A DNA stretch of 64,000 nucleotides from Blastopirellula marina. Its GTDB lineage: Bacteria; Planctomycetota; Planctomycetia; Pirellulales; Pirellulaceae. The number at the start of each line of letters is the position of its first letter. Positions within the stretch are counted from its first letter, which is position 1. Both the position numbers and the translations under genes were made by a program. A model generated the notes under the pieces. The model was not told the DNA's origin and did not search any database. It worked only from the letters and a program-made list of their open reading frames with translations. The DNA is taken from contig NZ_PUHY01000014.1 in NCBI RefSeq assembly GCF_002967765.1, positions 310,001 through 374,000 of the forward strand. Reading direction: 5' to 3'. Positions 50,014 to 58,781 of the stretch are shown here, piece after piece.

Positions 50014-52326
50014 CTAAGCCAGGCCCGCCTCGTCCAGGACAGCGGTGAACTCTTCGTACGAATTACGGACCTGCTTCTCGATCGAAGTGCTCGATTCGCG
50101 GATCGACTTCATCCCCTCGATTAAGTTGTCGACCATCTGCTCGATCTCCGAGCCGATCTCGCGAACTTGCGAGGCGGAGTGCTGTTGATCGGAAGAAGAT
50201 CGCTGTAGGAATGCGTTCATCTCGCCGCTCAACGCACAAACCTGGCTGATAACTTCCGCGGTCTCGCTGAGGTCGGTGGAGACTTGGCGGGTATCTTGGC
50301 GGATTCGTGAGATGCGGTTGCCGATTTGATCGGTGGACTGCGACGACGCGCGAGCTAACTGCTTCACTTCGGTGGCCACCACGGCGAACCCTTTGCCTGC
50401 TTCGCCGGCATGAGCCGCTTCGATGGTGGCATTGAGGGCCAGCAGATTCGTTTGCTCGGCGATCTCACGAACCATGTCGAGGACGCTCTCGATCTCCGTC
50501 GAAGACTCATTCAGCTGAGACATCGTCATGCCGCTGCTGTTGGCCGTTGCCTTCCCTTTTTCGGCGAGGGAAGCGGCTTGCTGCATCTGGGTTGAGATAT
50601 CGGTAAGTGATGTCACCATGCCATCGATCCGGTCGAAGATCTGTTGCACGGAGCCAACGAGACGCTGAGCGTTGGACGAGGAAGTTTCCAGGATGGACTG
50701 CAGGCCACTCCGTTGTTGATCGATCTCTTGCAGACTTGTCTCGACTTGCCGTCGATAGTTTGTCATGCCTGATTGAGCCAGCTTCTTCTGTCGCTCGAGC
50801 GAGTCAACCGCTGATTTGGTGCGGGCCTGCTCCAGTTCGATCGCGCCGATCAGCCGGTTGAAGGCAAACGCCAGGTCGCCTGCTTCCGTGCCGATTTCGG
50901 GTTCGATGCAGAAGCTGCGATCGATCTTGTCCGAGTTCGATGCCTTCTGCATGGCCACGGCCAGGTCGAACAGCGTGCTTTTGGCACCATGCTCTGAAAT
51001 GTTCAGTCCTTGGATTTCGTCCTCTTCGCTGACGCGGACTGGGGTGAACATTTTCAGGAGGCCAACCACAATGAAGGCAGTTCCGAAGCTCCACGCAAAA
51101 CAAGCGATTGCCCCGAGCGATTGGATTTGGATTTGGTCAAAGCGTGTTGTGCCTGCTTCGGCCAATAGTTCCGGGCGAATGAACAAACCAACCGCGATGG
51201 TTCCCCACACGCCGCAAAAGCCATGTACGGGAACGGCACCGACGACGTCGTCGACCTTGAACCACTTCTCGATGACGATTGAACCGAAGAAGACGACCAC
51301 GCCACTAACCAGCCCGATTAGCACGGCCCCGGCAGCCGACACACAGGCACAGCCGGCGGTGATACCGACTAAGCCGCCGAGAATTCCGTTGGCCACATCT
51401 TCGGGCCGCGGCAATTTGCTGTTTCCAAACATCCAACTGACAAAAGTCGAGCTAATGCCGCCAAAGCCAGCGGCCAGCATGGTGGTCATGGCGATCGGGC
51501 CGACATCGGTCGTCGCTTGCAGCGTGCTGCCGCAATTGAAACCGAACCAACCGAACATCAGGATGAACGTTCCCAAGTACATCAAAGGAAGGTTGTGGGC
51601 ATGAAAGTGATTCGCGGTTCCATCCTGATTGAACTTGCCCAGGCGCGGGCCAATCAGAATGGCCGAGGCCAAAGCCACCCAGCCACCGACGGAGTGCACC
51701 ACGGTTGAGCCAGCGAAGTCGATGAAGCCGAGGTTCTCGAGCCAGCCAGAGGACTCGCTATGGTAGAGGCTTCCCCAAGCCCAGTGGCCAAAAATCGGGT
51801 AGATGACGACCGAGGTCACGAAGGAAATGAATAAGTAGGTCGAGAAGCGAGCCCGCTCGGCGACGGCCCCGGAATCGATCGTCGCGGCCGTACCACAGAA
51901 GGTTGCTTGGAAAACGAAGAACACGGCCAACCAGGGAGCATTCTCGAACGACACGCAGAAGTCAGAGGTTCCGATCAAACCGTAAGCCGACACACCAAAC
52001 ATCAAGCCGAAACCGATGAACCAGAAGCCAGCTACTGAAAGGACGAAATCGGCCATGTTCTTAACGGCTACATTGATCGAATTTTTCGCCCGGGCGAGTC
52101 CTGACTCCAGGCACATGAATCCGGCTTGCATAAGCATCACCAGTGCCGCGGCAAAAATCACCCAGGCGTAATCGACCATCGAGTGGCCGTCGGTCAGCGT
52201 TTCGGCAACGATCGGCGTGGAGGTTGCTGCTCCATCCGCGAAGACCGCTGCCGGGCAAAGAAGGAGGAGAGCGACCGCTCGTGTGAAAGTGTTGCGCTTC
52301 TGGCCAGCTACGCAATGCTTCATCAT
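50014..52326 (-). CDS. Ammonium transporter fused to a chemotaxis signalling domain
   Basis: A 770-residue protein. Signal peptide [16 protein letters not shown], then a full Amt/MEP channel with about eleven helices (about 50-430). Pore features of Amt are kept: Asp in [12 protein letters not shown], twin His at 211 (VVHSVGGW) and 368 ([10 protein letters not shown]), and the C-terminal GLNISEHG. A linker ending in [19 protein letters not shown], like half a HAMP domain, leads to a coiled coil and a methyl-accepting domain whose hairpin tip ([20 protein letters not shown], near 620-650) is the kinase-control region of chemoreceptors. It should couple ammonium entry or binding to a CheA-type pathway. 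ATG 52326 is one of several starts (52446, 52341). It is divergent from nrfHA. Confidence 0.9.
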   Translation of the reverse strand: MMKHCVAGQKRNTFTRAVALLLLCPAAVFADGAATSTPIVAETLTDGHSMVDYAWVIFAAALVMLMQAGFMCLESGLARAKNSINVAVKNMADFVLSVAGFWFIGFGLMFGVSAYGLIGTSDFCVSFENAPWLAVFFVFQATFCGTAATIDSGAVAERARFSTYLFISFVTSVVIYPIFGHWAWGSLYHSESSGWLENLGFIDFAGSTVVHSVGGWVALASAILIGPRLGKFNQDGTANHFHAHNLPLMYLGTFILMFGWFGFNCGSTLQATTDVGPIAMTTMLAAGFGGISSTFVSWMFGNSKLPRPEDVANGILGGLVGITAGCACVSAAGAVLIGLVSGVVVFFGSIVIEKWFKVDDVVGAVPVHGFCGVWGTIAVGLFIRPELLAEAGTTRFDQIQIQSLGAIACFAWSFGTAFIVVGLLKMFTPVRVSEEDEIQGLNISEHGAKSTLFDLAVAMQKASNSDKIDRSFCIEPEIGTEAGDLAFAFNRLIGAIELEQARTKSAVDSLERQKKLAQSGMTNYRRQVETSLQEIDQQRSGLQSILETSSSNAQRLVGSVQQIFDRIDGMVTSLTDISTQMQQAASLAEKGKATANSSGMTMSQLNESSTEIESVLDMVREIAEQTNLLALNATIEAAHAGEAGKGFAVVATEVKQLARASSQSTDQIGNRISRIRQDTRQVSTDLSETAEVISQVCALSGEMNAFLQRSSSDQQHSASQVREIGSEIEQMVDNLIEGMKSIRESSTSIEKQVRNSYEEFTAVLDEAGLA

Positions 52327-52783
52327 TAACTCACTTATCATCTTGTTCTGAAGGGGGCGGAACCAACACTCGATCGTTCGAAACGACCTGTTTGATGCTT
52401 CAAATTTGCGAAACCCTACATTAGCGCAAGTGAAAAAGAGGGGCATTGAATGGCTTTTTTACATCTTTTTAGAACAACCTCCTCGCAGTCCATGCGGAGT
52501 GCGGAATCGTGCCTAAACAAGGGGGAGAAAGTCCGCTTTTCGTTTACTCGAAATGGGTTTAAACTCACCATCCGCATAGTGTGACTAGAAAATGATCACG
52601 TGCTACTTCCCGTGAGGGGATCCTGGAAGAAATTTGCGCTGGCACATTCCCGGAAACGCAAAAGAGCAAAACCCTACAGTTTTCCGTTGCATGCATCCTC
52701 GATCGGGGTATCATGCGGCTGATTGCACGACCACTACGGAAGATGCCCGCTGATTGGGGGCATAACTTACGGAAGGATCAGCA
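52327..52783. other. Divergent intergenic region (amt-MCP / nrfH)
   Basis: About 457 bp, or 337 bp if the longer start at 52446 is used. It must carry the promoters of both the Amt-chemoreceptor gene and nrfHA. I see no further gene or clear operator. Confidence 0.4.
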
Positions 52784-53341
52784 GTGGCTTCGAACCCTGG
52801 CGGTATTCGTGGGAAGCAGCCTACGCGTTCGCGACGACGTTCTCAGGCGAAGATCTACCTGGGGGTTTTCTCTTCCCTGTTCGCTATCTTGCTGGGCGTT
52901 GTTCTCGGGTTGGGGGCGTTTACGTTCGGATACGGCAAGGGGGCCAGTTACCTCAGCAACGATCCCAAGACCTGCGTCAATTGTCATGTGATGCAGGAGT
53001 CGTACGATACCTGGGAGAAGTCGAGCCACCACGGCGTTGCTGTTTGCAATGACTGTCATCTATCGCACGATCCGATCGGCAAATGGGTTACCAAGGCCGA
53101 TAACGGCTTCTTTCATTCGCTGGCGTTCACCTTCAACGACTACCCCGATCCGCTACGGATCAAGCCGCGGAATCGGAAAGTAACGCAGCACGCTTGTCTC
53201 CATTGTCACTCCGACTTTGTCCATAACATGCTTCCCGCGACCGAGCACGAACAGACGATGTCGTGCGTCCATTGCCACAGCGATGTCGGGCACGCGTTGC
53301 ATTCACGTGTGTATCCCACGCTGGAACCTAATTCACGCTAA
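52784..53341 (+). CDS. nrfH: NrfH-type tetraheme cytochrome c
   Basis: A 185-residue NapC/NirT/NrfH protein that passes electrons from menaquinol to NrfA. A basic N-terminus, one membrane anchor (IYLGVFSSLFAILLGVVLGL, about 24-45), then four CXXCH motifs: CVNCH, CNDCH, CLHCH and CVHCH. The Met of CVNCHVMQESYDTW corresponds to the distal ligand region of the first haem. Start GTG 52784 has GGAAGGA seven bases upstream. nrfA follows 32 bases after its stop, forming the standard nrfHA operon. Confidence 0.93.
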   Translation: MASNPGGIRGKQPTRSRRRSQAKIYLGVFSSLFAILLGVVLGLGAFTFGYGKGASYLSNDPKTCVNCHVMQESYDTWEKSSHHGVAVCNDCHLSHDPIGKWVTKADNGFFHSLAFTFNDYPDPLRIKPRNRKVTQHACLHCHSDFVHNMLPATEHEQTMSCVHCHSDVGHALHSRVYPTLEPNSR

Positions 53342-53373
53342 CTGACGGACCAGAAGCTTCACAGGAATTGGTC

Positions 53374-54966
53374 ATGACTGCTGAGAATACCCCTTCCCAG
53401 AAACGCGCTGCCGGAACGAGCTTTTTCGCTCTGGCGGGGCTGATGCTCCTGTTCGCCGTGGTAACCTTCGGCGTTGTCGCGTTGTTGATGAGCATTTACG
53501 AACGCAAACACGAGGCGCGAACGCCGTTCGTAAGGGTCGCGGAAGTCGACGAGGTGACGACCGATCCTGAGCCATGGGGGCTGAACTGGCCCGATCAGTA
53601 CGACTCGTACTTGTTGACCGTCGATAGCGAGGAGTCCGAGTATGGCGGATCCGAAGCACTCACGGCGAGCAAGCTGGAAGAGCATCCGTGGCTCAAACGA
53701 TTGTACGCCGGCTACGCGTTCAGCATCGATTATCGTGAGGCACGAGGACATGCCTATATGCTGGCCGATCAGGAGGTGACCAAGCGTGTGACCGAACGTA
53801 AGCAAGCCGGGGCCTGTTTGCACTGCCATGCTTCCATCATTCCGACCTATCGCCGGTTGGGACTGGAAGAGGAGGGGGACAAGGAAGTCACGGCCGAAGT
53901 GTTGGCCGCCGAATTCAACATGCCTGCGGTCATGGCTGGGTTCGAGAAGATGAGCACGATGTCGTATGAGGACGCGCATGCCGAACTGGAGAAAACGCCC
54001 GACGGAACGCCCGCTACCGAAGGGAACGCGCACCCGGTGAGCTGCATCGACTGCCACGATCCAGAGACGATGCAAATCCGCGTCACCCGTCCCGGATTCA
54101 TCAACGGCATCGCCGCCCTGGCCAAAAGTGATGATCCGGTGGTTCACCTTCCGAGCGTCAATCGTTGGCGAGAAGGTAAGCGAGAACGGGACTACGATCC
54201 GAATCAAGATGCCTCACGGCAAGAGATGCGGACCTTCGTCTGTGCTCAGTGTCACGTCGAGTACTATTGTGCCAACAAAGAGACGCTTTTCTTCCCCTGG
54301 GGAGGCGGCTTGAAGGTGGAAGAGATCGAGAAGACCTACGACGAACACAAGTTCCCGGACGGAAGCGACTTCTACGATTACAAGCATGGCGAAACGGGCG
54401 CGCCAGTCTACAAAGCACAGCATCCCGAGTTTGAGCTGTGGAGCCAGGGGATTCACGCGCGCAGCGGCGTCAGCTGTTCGGACTGCCACATGCCGTACGA
54501 GCGGAAGGGAGCGATGAAGGTCAGCAGCCACAACGTGCGGAGCCCCATGCTCAGCGTGAACCGTTCCTGTCAGCAGTGCCACAACGTCAACGAGAACGAG
54601 TTGAAGTATCGGGTAGAAGGAATCCAAGAGCGAACCAAGGCCCTGATCGACCGAGCCGCGACCGCGATGACCGATATGCTCGATGCGATTCGCGACGCCA
54701 AGGCAGCTGGCGCGACCGAAGAGCAGTTGCAGCCGATTTATGCGTTGCAGCGGAAGGGAATGTGGCGTCTCGACTTCATCAGCAGCGAGAATTCAAAGGG
54801 ATTTCACGCTTCGCAAGAGTCGGCCCGGATTTTGGGCGAGTCGATTGATTACTGTCGCCAAGCCGAAGCCATGGCCTTGAAGCTACGAGCTCCTGAGGCT
54901 CCTGAGTCGACCGCCGAAGTCGAAGAGGTGAAAGGCATTACGCCTGACGATAAGGCTCCGAATTAA
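53374..54966 (+). CDS. nrfA: Ammonia-forming cytochrome c nitrite reductase
   Basis: A 530-residue pentaheme enzyme reducing nitrite to ammonium with six electrons. Five CXXCH motifs: CLHCH (Cys148-His152), CIDCH, CAQCH (in CAQCHVEYYC), CSDCH and CQQCH. The first, the active-site haem, has CXXCH, not the CXXCK of E. coli. Tyr/Gln/His active-site surroundings (CHVEYYC, GIHARSGVSCSDCHMPYERK) fit the family. An N-terminal hydrophobic helix (SFFALAGLMLLFAVVTFGVV) acts as anchor or signal. ATG 53374 follows AGGA eight bases away; the TTG at 53368 is less likely. Paired with nrfH. Confidence 0.95.
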   Translation: MTAENTPSQKRAAGTSFFALAGLMLLFAVVTFGVVALLMSIYERKHEARTPFVRVAEVDEVTTDPEPWGLNWPDQYDSYLLTVDSEESEYGGSEALTASKLEEHPWLKRLYAGYAFSIDYREARGHAYMLADQEVTKRVTERKQAGACLHCHASIIPTYRRLGLEEEGDKEVTAEVLAAEFNMPAVMAGFEKMSTMSYEDAHAELEKTPDGTPATEGNAHPVSCIDCHDPETMQIRVTRPGFINGIAALAKSDDPVVHLPSVNRWREGKRERDYDPNQDASRQEMRTFVCAQCHVEYYCANKETLFFPWGGGLKVEEIEKTYDEHKFPDGSDFYDYKHGETGAPVYKAQHPEFELWSQGIHARSGVSCSDCHMPYERKGAMKVSSHNVRSPMLSVNRSCQQCHNVNENELKYRVEGIQERTKALIDRAATAMTDMLDAIRDAKAAGATEEQLQPIYALQRKGMWRLDFISSENSKGFHASQESARILGESIDYCRQAEAMALKLRAPEAPESTAEVEEVKGITPDDKAPN

Positions 54967-55123
54967 TGCCACAGCAGCGATAGCAAAAATCGGAAACTGG
55001 CATTGCCCCAGTTTCTAAAGTTTCGCTATCTTTTTTGACGCATGGCCCGTTCGTATGGGAAACGGGCTGACGTTAACCTGGATCATTCGGACGCCCCGAA
55101 CGTCGCGGGCAATTGTATTGGAC

Positions 55124-55945
55124 ATGTCCCACTCATCGGTTCGCGCTGCACGAGCGTGGTGGCTTCGATGGCTTCCGCCTGGCATGCCGTCTCATCGGTC
55201 GATTGTTTGTGATTTGATGGATCTGCATCAGCAGATGCCGACCGTGTCGCAAGCGAAGTCGTTTCAATTGCAGACGCTCAGCGAAGCACGACAAGAATGT
55301 CCGCAACGGATTTCGTGGACGCTGCTTTACCTACGTGCGTTCGCGATAGCCGCGCAAGAATTTCCCAACCTGCGCCGCACGCTAATTACATGGCCATGGC
55401 GTCATTTGTACGAGCATCCCACGTCGTATGCCAATATGACGGTCTCTCGCGAGGTTGACGGGGAATCGTGGCTATTCTTCGCCCCAATCGAATCTCCCGA
55501 GCAGCGATCGCTGGTGGAACTCCAGGGACTGCTTAACCGTTACCAACAAGAACCGGTCGAGGGGGTCTTTAAAAATCAAGTTCGTTTGGCCCGTTATCCG
55601 CGTGTGATTCGTCGCGTGTTGTGGTGGCTACGTTTCAACGTCTCGGCCCGCAAACGCATCAAACGACTTGGTACGTTCGCTCTGACAACAGTTGCCGGGC
55701 AAGGCGTAACGATTCTCGATCCGAAGGCACCTGTCACATCGACCCTGACGTATGGTCCACTCGACGAATCAGGCAAGTGCGACGTCATCCTGGCGTATGA
55801 TCATCGCGTGATGGATGGCAAGGAAGTCGCCACGATCCTTAACCGGCTCGAGGAAATCTTAAACGGCCAAATCTTACAAGAGATGCATGAACTGACGGAG
55901 CACTTCCATCAGTTGACGTGTGCTGCCCAAACCCAAGCAGCCTAG
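55124..55945 (+). CDS. Stand-alone E2-type acyltransferase-like protein
   Basis: About 273 residues resembling the catalytic domain of 2-oxoacid dehydrogenase E2 (CoA-dependent acyltransferase). The AYDHRVMDGKEVATILNRL motif carries the catalytic His and Asp of DHRxxDG, and LTYGPLDESGKCDV is the strand before it. The lipoyl and peripheral-subunit domains of E2 are missing, so it is not a normal complex component. ARAWWLRWLPPGMPSHRSIV precedes. The start is uncertain: ATG 55055 is longer, 55184 and 55217 shorter. Substrate unknown; a role in lipid or polyketide acylation is speculation. Confidence 0.75.
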   Translation: MSHSSVRAARAWWLRWLPPGMPSHRSIVCDLMDLHQQMPTVSQAKSFQLQTLSEARQECPQRISWTLLYLRAFAIAAQEFPNLRRTLITWPWRHLYEHPTSYANMTVSREVDGESWLFFAPIESPEQRSLVELQGLLNRYQQEPVEGVFKNQVRLARYPRVIRRVLWWLRFNVSARKRIKRLGTFALTTVAGQGVTILDPKAPVTSTLTYGPLDESGKCDVILAYDHRVMDGKEVATILNRLEEILNGQILQEMHELTEHFHQLTCAAQTQAA

Positions 55946-56478
55946 TCGCGCGCGGCGAGCGGAAGCTGCACGCCCCACTGCTCGTGCAGCCAATCGGGAA
56001 TCATCAGGAACGCGGCGCGGCTGTGAGCCCAGCGGATCGTTTCTTCCTGCATCGCCACTTTGGTATTCAGGAAATATCGATTCGGATAGATGCCGACTCT
56101 TCCAAGGTCCAGTCGATCCGAATCCCAACACGTTTGCACGGTGACGTCGGCGTGGTGTCGCTGATCGGTGTGCCCCTGACAAGCTTCCTGAAGCAAGGTG
56201 AACTGCCGATCAGTCAGCTCGAAGAATTCACCACGCAGCTCGGCAGCCAGCTGTGCACCGCGAGGTCCATGCTGGGGATCGTGCCCTTCGCTTTCGCGGC
56301 ATGCATCATGGAACACCGCAAATAAGCGAACGACGTCGGGATCGGCGTCGGTGGCTTCCGCCAGACGGAACCCGATATCGTGCACGCGAGCCCAATGGGC
56401 AATGCCGTGGCAGCCGTCAAGCGGCAAGGCATAGCCTTGTACGATTCGCTCGACCAACGGTCTCATCGCAATCGACAT
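55942..56478 (-). CDS. HD-domain-like protein
   Basis: A 178-residue protein with HD-superfamily signatures: CHGIAHWARVHDIGFRLAEA, RLFAVFHDACRESEGHD (the HD pair) and CWDSDRLDLGRVG (final Asp). Metal-dependent phosphohydrolases of this type act on nucleotides. ATG 56478 has AAGGAG seven bases upstream. It overlaps the end of the convergent acyltransferase-like gene by four bases. Confidence 0.82.
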   Translation of the reverse strand: MSIAMRPLVERIVQGYALPLDGCHGIAHWARVHDIGFRLAEATDADPDVVRLFAVFHDACRESEGHDPQHGPRGAQLAAELRGEFFELTDRQFTLLQEACQGHTDQRHHADVTVQTCWDSDRLDLGRVGIYPNRYFLNTKVAMQEETIRWAHSRAAFLMIPDWLHEQWGVQLPLAARD

Positions 56479-56710
56479 GGCAGACTCCTTTCCCGTCAGG
56501 GTTTTTGCCAGACGCGGTTTCCCTGCCGGACAATGTAACGATCGTGGTCGAGTTGACAAATTCACTCGACACGAGCCACTCAAGGAAAGTTCACTGCGAC
56601 ATGTCAGCGGCTGCTCGCCTAGCTCTAGAAATAGCAGAGGTTTGCAGATTCGCCCAGTATTTGGCAAGCAAAGCGTAACTCAAGTTCTTCACGAACTATT
56701 TAGATGAACT

Positions 56711-57490
56711 TCATGATTCGGCGTCGCAAAACGCCTTTAGCTCAGGGCGGAACTGCTCGACTGTTGGCAGGCGAGCGGCGGGATCGCTGGCCAGACAGTT
56801 CATGACAAGTGCTTCCAATTGCGACGGCAGCGATATGCCCCAGCGACTGGGAGGAACTGGCGGGATGCCTCGTTCGAGATCGCTTAAAATCGTGTCGGGC
56901 GATCCCGTTCTCGGTGGTCGACCGGTGAGTATCGAATAGAGGAGACCCCCCAAACCGTACACGTCGACACTAAAATCGAGCGGGGTGTTGGTTAGTTGTT
57001 CTGGTGCCAGGTAGGCCAAGGTACCACCGCGGATTGTATTGGTATTCAAGGTTTGGCTACGCAGCGAAGCGAGGCCAAAATCGGCGACGTACACGGCGTT
57101 CTGTCGCGAGATCAAGATGTTGGCAGGCTTCAAGTCACCATGCAGCACGTTGCCGTGATGTGCCGCGCTGATTGCGCCGGCCACGTTGTTCACGATGCGG
57201 ACGGCTTCCGCCACAGGGAGAGGAGCCCGATCGACCTTTTGCTGAAGGTTTTCACCGTCCACCCAGTCCATAACTAGGAAGTAGCCGCCGCCAGGGTATT
57301 GGCCAAGTCCATGCACGCCAACAATGCTGGGATGGCAAACCTTGGCCATTATCTGGGCCTCACTGACGAACTGCCGCACCGCCCATCGGTCTCGCTGATG
57401 ACGTTTGTGTAGCGATTTGATGGCAACAGTTCGATTGCGTCGGAGTTCAACCGCTCGGTACACCTTACCAAAGCCGCCGCTGCCAACGTG
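56711..57490 (-). CDS. Serine/threonine protein kinase (frame joined to sigma factor)
   Basis: The kinase domain spans most of this frame: HVGSGGFGKVYRAVE (Gly-loop), TVAIKSLHKRH (ATP Lys), MDWVDGENL (hinge), HGDLKPANILI (catalytic loop, HGD in place of HRD), VADFGLASL (DFG) and TLAYLAPEQL (APE), with a normal C-lobe ending near VEQFRPELKAF. No transmembrane or sensor domain follows. The Gly-loop is contiguous in frame with the sigma gene's end (...LLWQDYMLK, TAG, HVGSGGFG). The only start inside, GTG 57463, falls within the Gly-loop and would remove it. The kinase is intact only if the TAG is read through or derives from a sense codon. Confidence 0.8.
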   Translation of the reverse strand, partial: HVGSGGFGKVYRAVELRRNRTVAIKSLHKRHQRDRWAVRQFVSEAQIMAKVCHPSIVGVHGLGQYPGGGYFLVMDWVDGENLQQKVDRAPLPVAEAVRIVNNVAGAISAAHHGNVLHGDLKPANILISRQNAVYVADFGLASLRSQTLNTNTIRGGTLAYLAPEQLTNTPLDFSVDVYGLGGLLYSILTGRPPRTGSPDTILSDLERGIPPVPPSRWGISLPSQLEALVMNCLASDPAARLPTVEQFRPELKAFCDAES

Positions 57491-57493
57491 CTA
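57491..57493 (-). other. Amber codon separating sigma and kinase frames
   Basis: Minus-strand codons read GAC TAC ATG CTG AAG TAG CAC GTT GGC. YMLK-x-HVGSGGFG aligns with the usual start of a protein-kinase domain ('Y.L...vG.GGFG'), so TAG occupies a residue position within the kinase fold. A CAG-to-TAG or AAG-to-TAG change, or stop-codon readthrough, would explain it. Confidence 0.8.
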
Positions 57494-58129
57494 CTTCAGC
57501 ATGTAGTCTTGCCACAAGAGGATCGCGTTATCTTGGATTGCCCTTTCGTCTTGTGGATGGAGACGTCGCTTCAGAGTCTCCCGAAAGATTTGCAGCCAAC
57601 GACGGAGGGTACGCGCCGACTTGTCGCTGGTTTCAGCGATTTCTTCCACTGTTTTGCCGGCAAGTATTTGTGAGATTACTTCGCGAGCATCAGGCGGCAT
57701 CGCTTGCAGGGCAACCTCGATTTCTTCCAGTAATGCTTCAACTTCGCCCGGTTGGGGATCATGCTGCGAAACGGGATGATCGGTGGTCACTTCCCGTGCG
57801 ACGGAACGTTTACTGGCCGTGTGCCGCTCGACTTGCCGGCCCAGCTTGTTGAGTGAAATTGCCGCCAATAGCCGCCACAAGTCGCCCGGCTTCTCGAGCG
57901 TGAAATGATCGTCCTGTGCTTTCAGGAAGAAGCTCCGAAACGCGGACTGCGCGACGTCTTCGGGATCGATCCGTGTGCGAAGTGATTTCGATAGCCGCCG
58001 CCGAATCAAAGGCAGAAGCCGAGTCAGGTAACGATAGAAAATCTCTGCGGCCGCATCGGGATCGGCAGCGACAAACCGCTGGAGCAACTGCTGAGAGTTC
58101 TCGACGGAGTGAGCTGCTGGGTCGGTCAT
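57491..58129 (-). CDS. ECF sigma factor
   Basis: A 212-residue sigma-70 family ECF protein. Region 2 (DAAAEIFYRYLTRLLPLIRR; RIDPEDVAQSAFRSFFLKA) and region 4 (PPDAREVISQILAGKTVEEI; ETSDKSARTLRRWLQIFRET) are clear. Planctomycete ECF groups linked to Ser/Thr kinases ('ECF-STK') are known; this one is followed in the same frame by the kinase. Start ATG 58129 gives MTDPAAHSVENSQQLLQRFV; an upstream GTG/ATG up to 58165 is less likely. It may act with the kinase as a one-polypeptide phosphorylation-controlled regulator. Confidence 0.9.
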   Translation of the reverse strand: MTDPAAHSVENSQQLLQRFVAADPDAAAEIFYRYLTRLLPLIRRRLSKSLRTRIDPEDVAQSAFRSFFLKAQDDHFTLEKPGDLWRLLAAISLNKLGRQVERHTASKRSVAREVTTDHPVSQHDPQPGEVEALLEEIEVALQAMPPDAREVISQILAGKTVEEIAETSDKSARTLRRWLQIFRETLKRRLHPQDERAIQDNAILLWQDYMLK

Positions 58130-58249
58130 GGGAAATCTCAAAAAGTTTTGCCTTCGCGTGGCCAAACAGAAGCGGAAATCGAATCAACCCATTAGGCGAG
58201 ATAGATCGATCTCGCCCTGGTTAGACACCCGCGATGGAGAAAAGTTCTC

Positions 58250-58534
58250 ATGACTCACGTCGTCACCGGCCTCTGCGATGGCTGCAAGTATACCGATTGC
58301 GTCACGGTTTGCCCCTGCGAATGCTTCCATGAAGGGGAACGCATGTTGTTTATCGATCCTGAATTATGCATCGATTGCGGGGCGTGTATCCCGGAATGCC
58401 CGGTCGACGCAATCTATCTCGATGAAGATGTGCCGCCGGAATGGGAATCGTATGTAAAGCTGAATGCCGAGATGGTCGAGCAAACGCCCGTAATCTTGGT
58501 AAAAAAATCGCCGCTGGCAGACAACGAACGATAG
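58250..58534 (+). CDS. fdxA: Seven-iron ferredoxin
   Basis: A 94-residue ferredoxin. Cys positions 9, 12, 17, 21, 25, 40, 43, 46 and 50 reproduce the spacing of Azotobacter-type 7Fe ferredoxins (CDGCKYTDC, VCPCECF, CIDCGACIPECP), which hold one [3Fe-4S] and one [4Fe-4S] cluster. An acidic C-terminal tail (YLDEDVPPEWESYVKLNAEM) follows as in the family. Low-potential electron carrier, partner unknown. It is divergent from the sigma gene, with 120 bases between them. Confidence 0.92.
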   Translation: MTHVVTGLCDGCKYTDCVTVCPCECFHEGERMLFIDPELCIDCGACIPECPVDAIYLDEDVPPEWESYVKLNAEMVEQTPVILVKKSPLADNER

Positions 58535-58781
58535 CGACTCGATGCGAAGCCTCTGCACGCTAAACCCGGTTCGTATTGGGGGATACGAACCGGTCGCGTT
58601 GTGGATGAGACTGTAGCGATTGGTCGGCACCGGTTCGTTTTGTAGCGGTTGCAGGGGAAAGAGCAGATTTTCATTCATGAAAGTTGTGTAAAGAAGCAAA
58701 CTGGCAATTCAGATGCCCTACGTTTCATTGTCATTTCGCCCAACGGGGTGCAATGGGAAAGACGTTGAATAGGGGCAAGTC

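Noticed and set aside
53359-54207. Minus-strand open frame opposite nrfA
   Set aside because: Overlaps the well-supported pentaheme reductase; no domain.
56711-57463. Kinase as a normal stand-alone gene starting at GTG 57463
   Set aside because: That start falls inside the Gly-rich loop and would delete an essential ATP-binding element; the frame is joined to the sigma gene instead.
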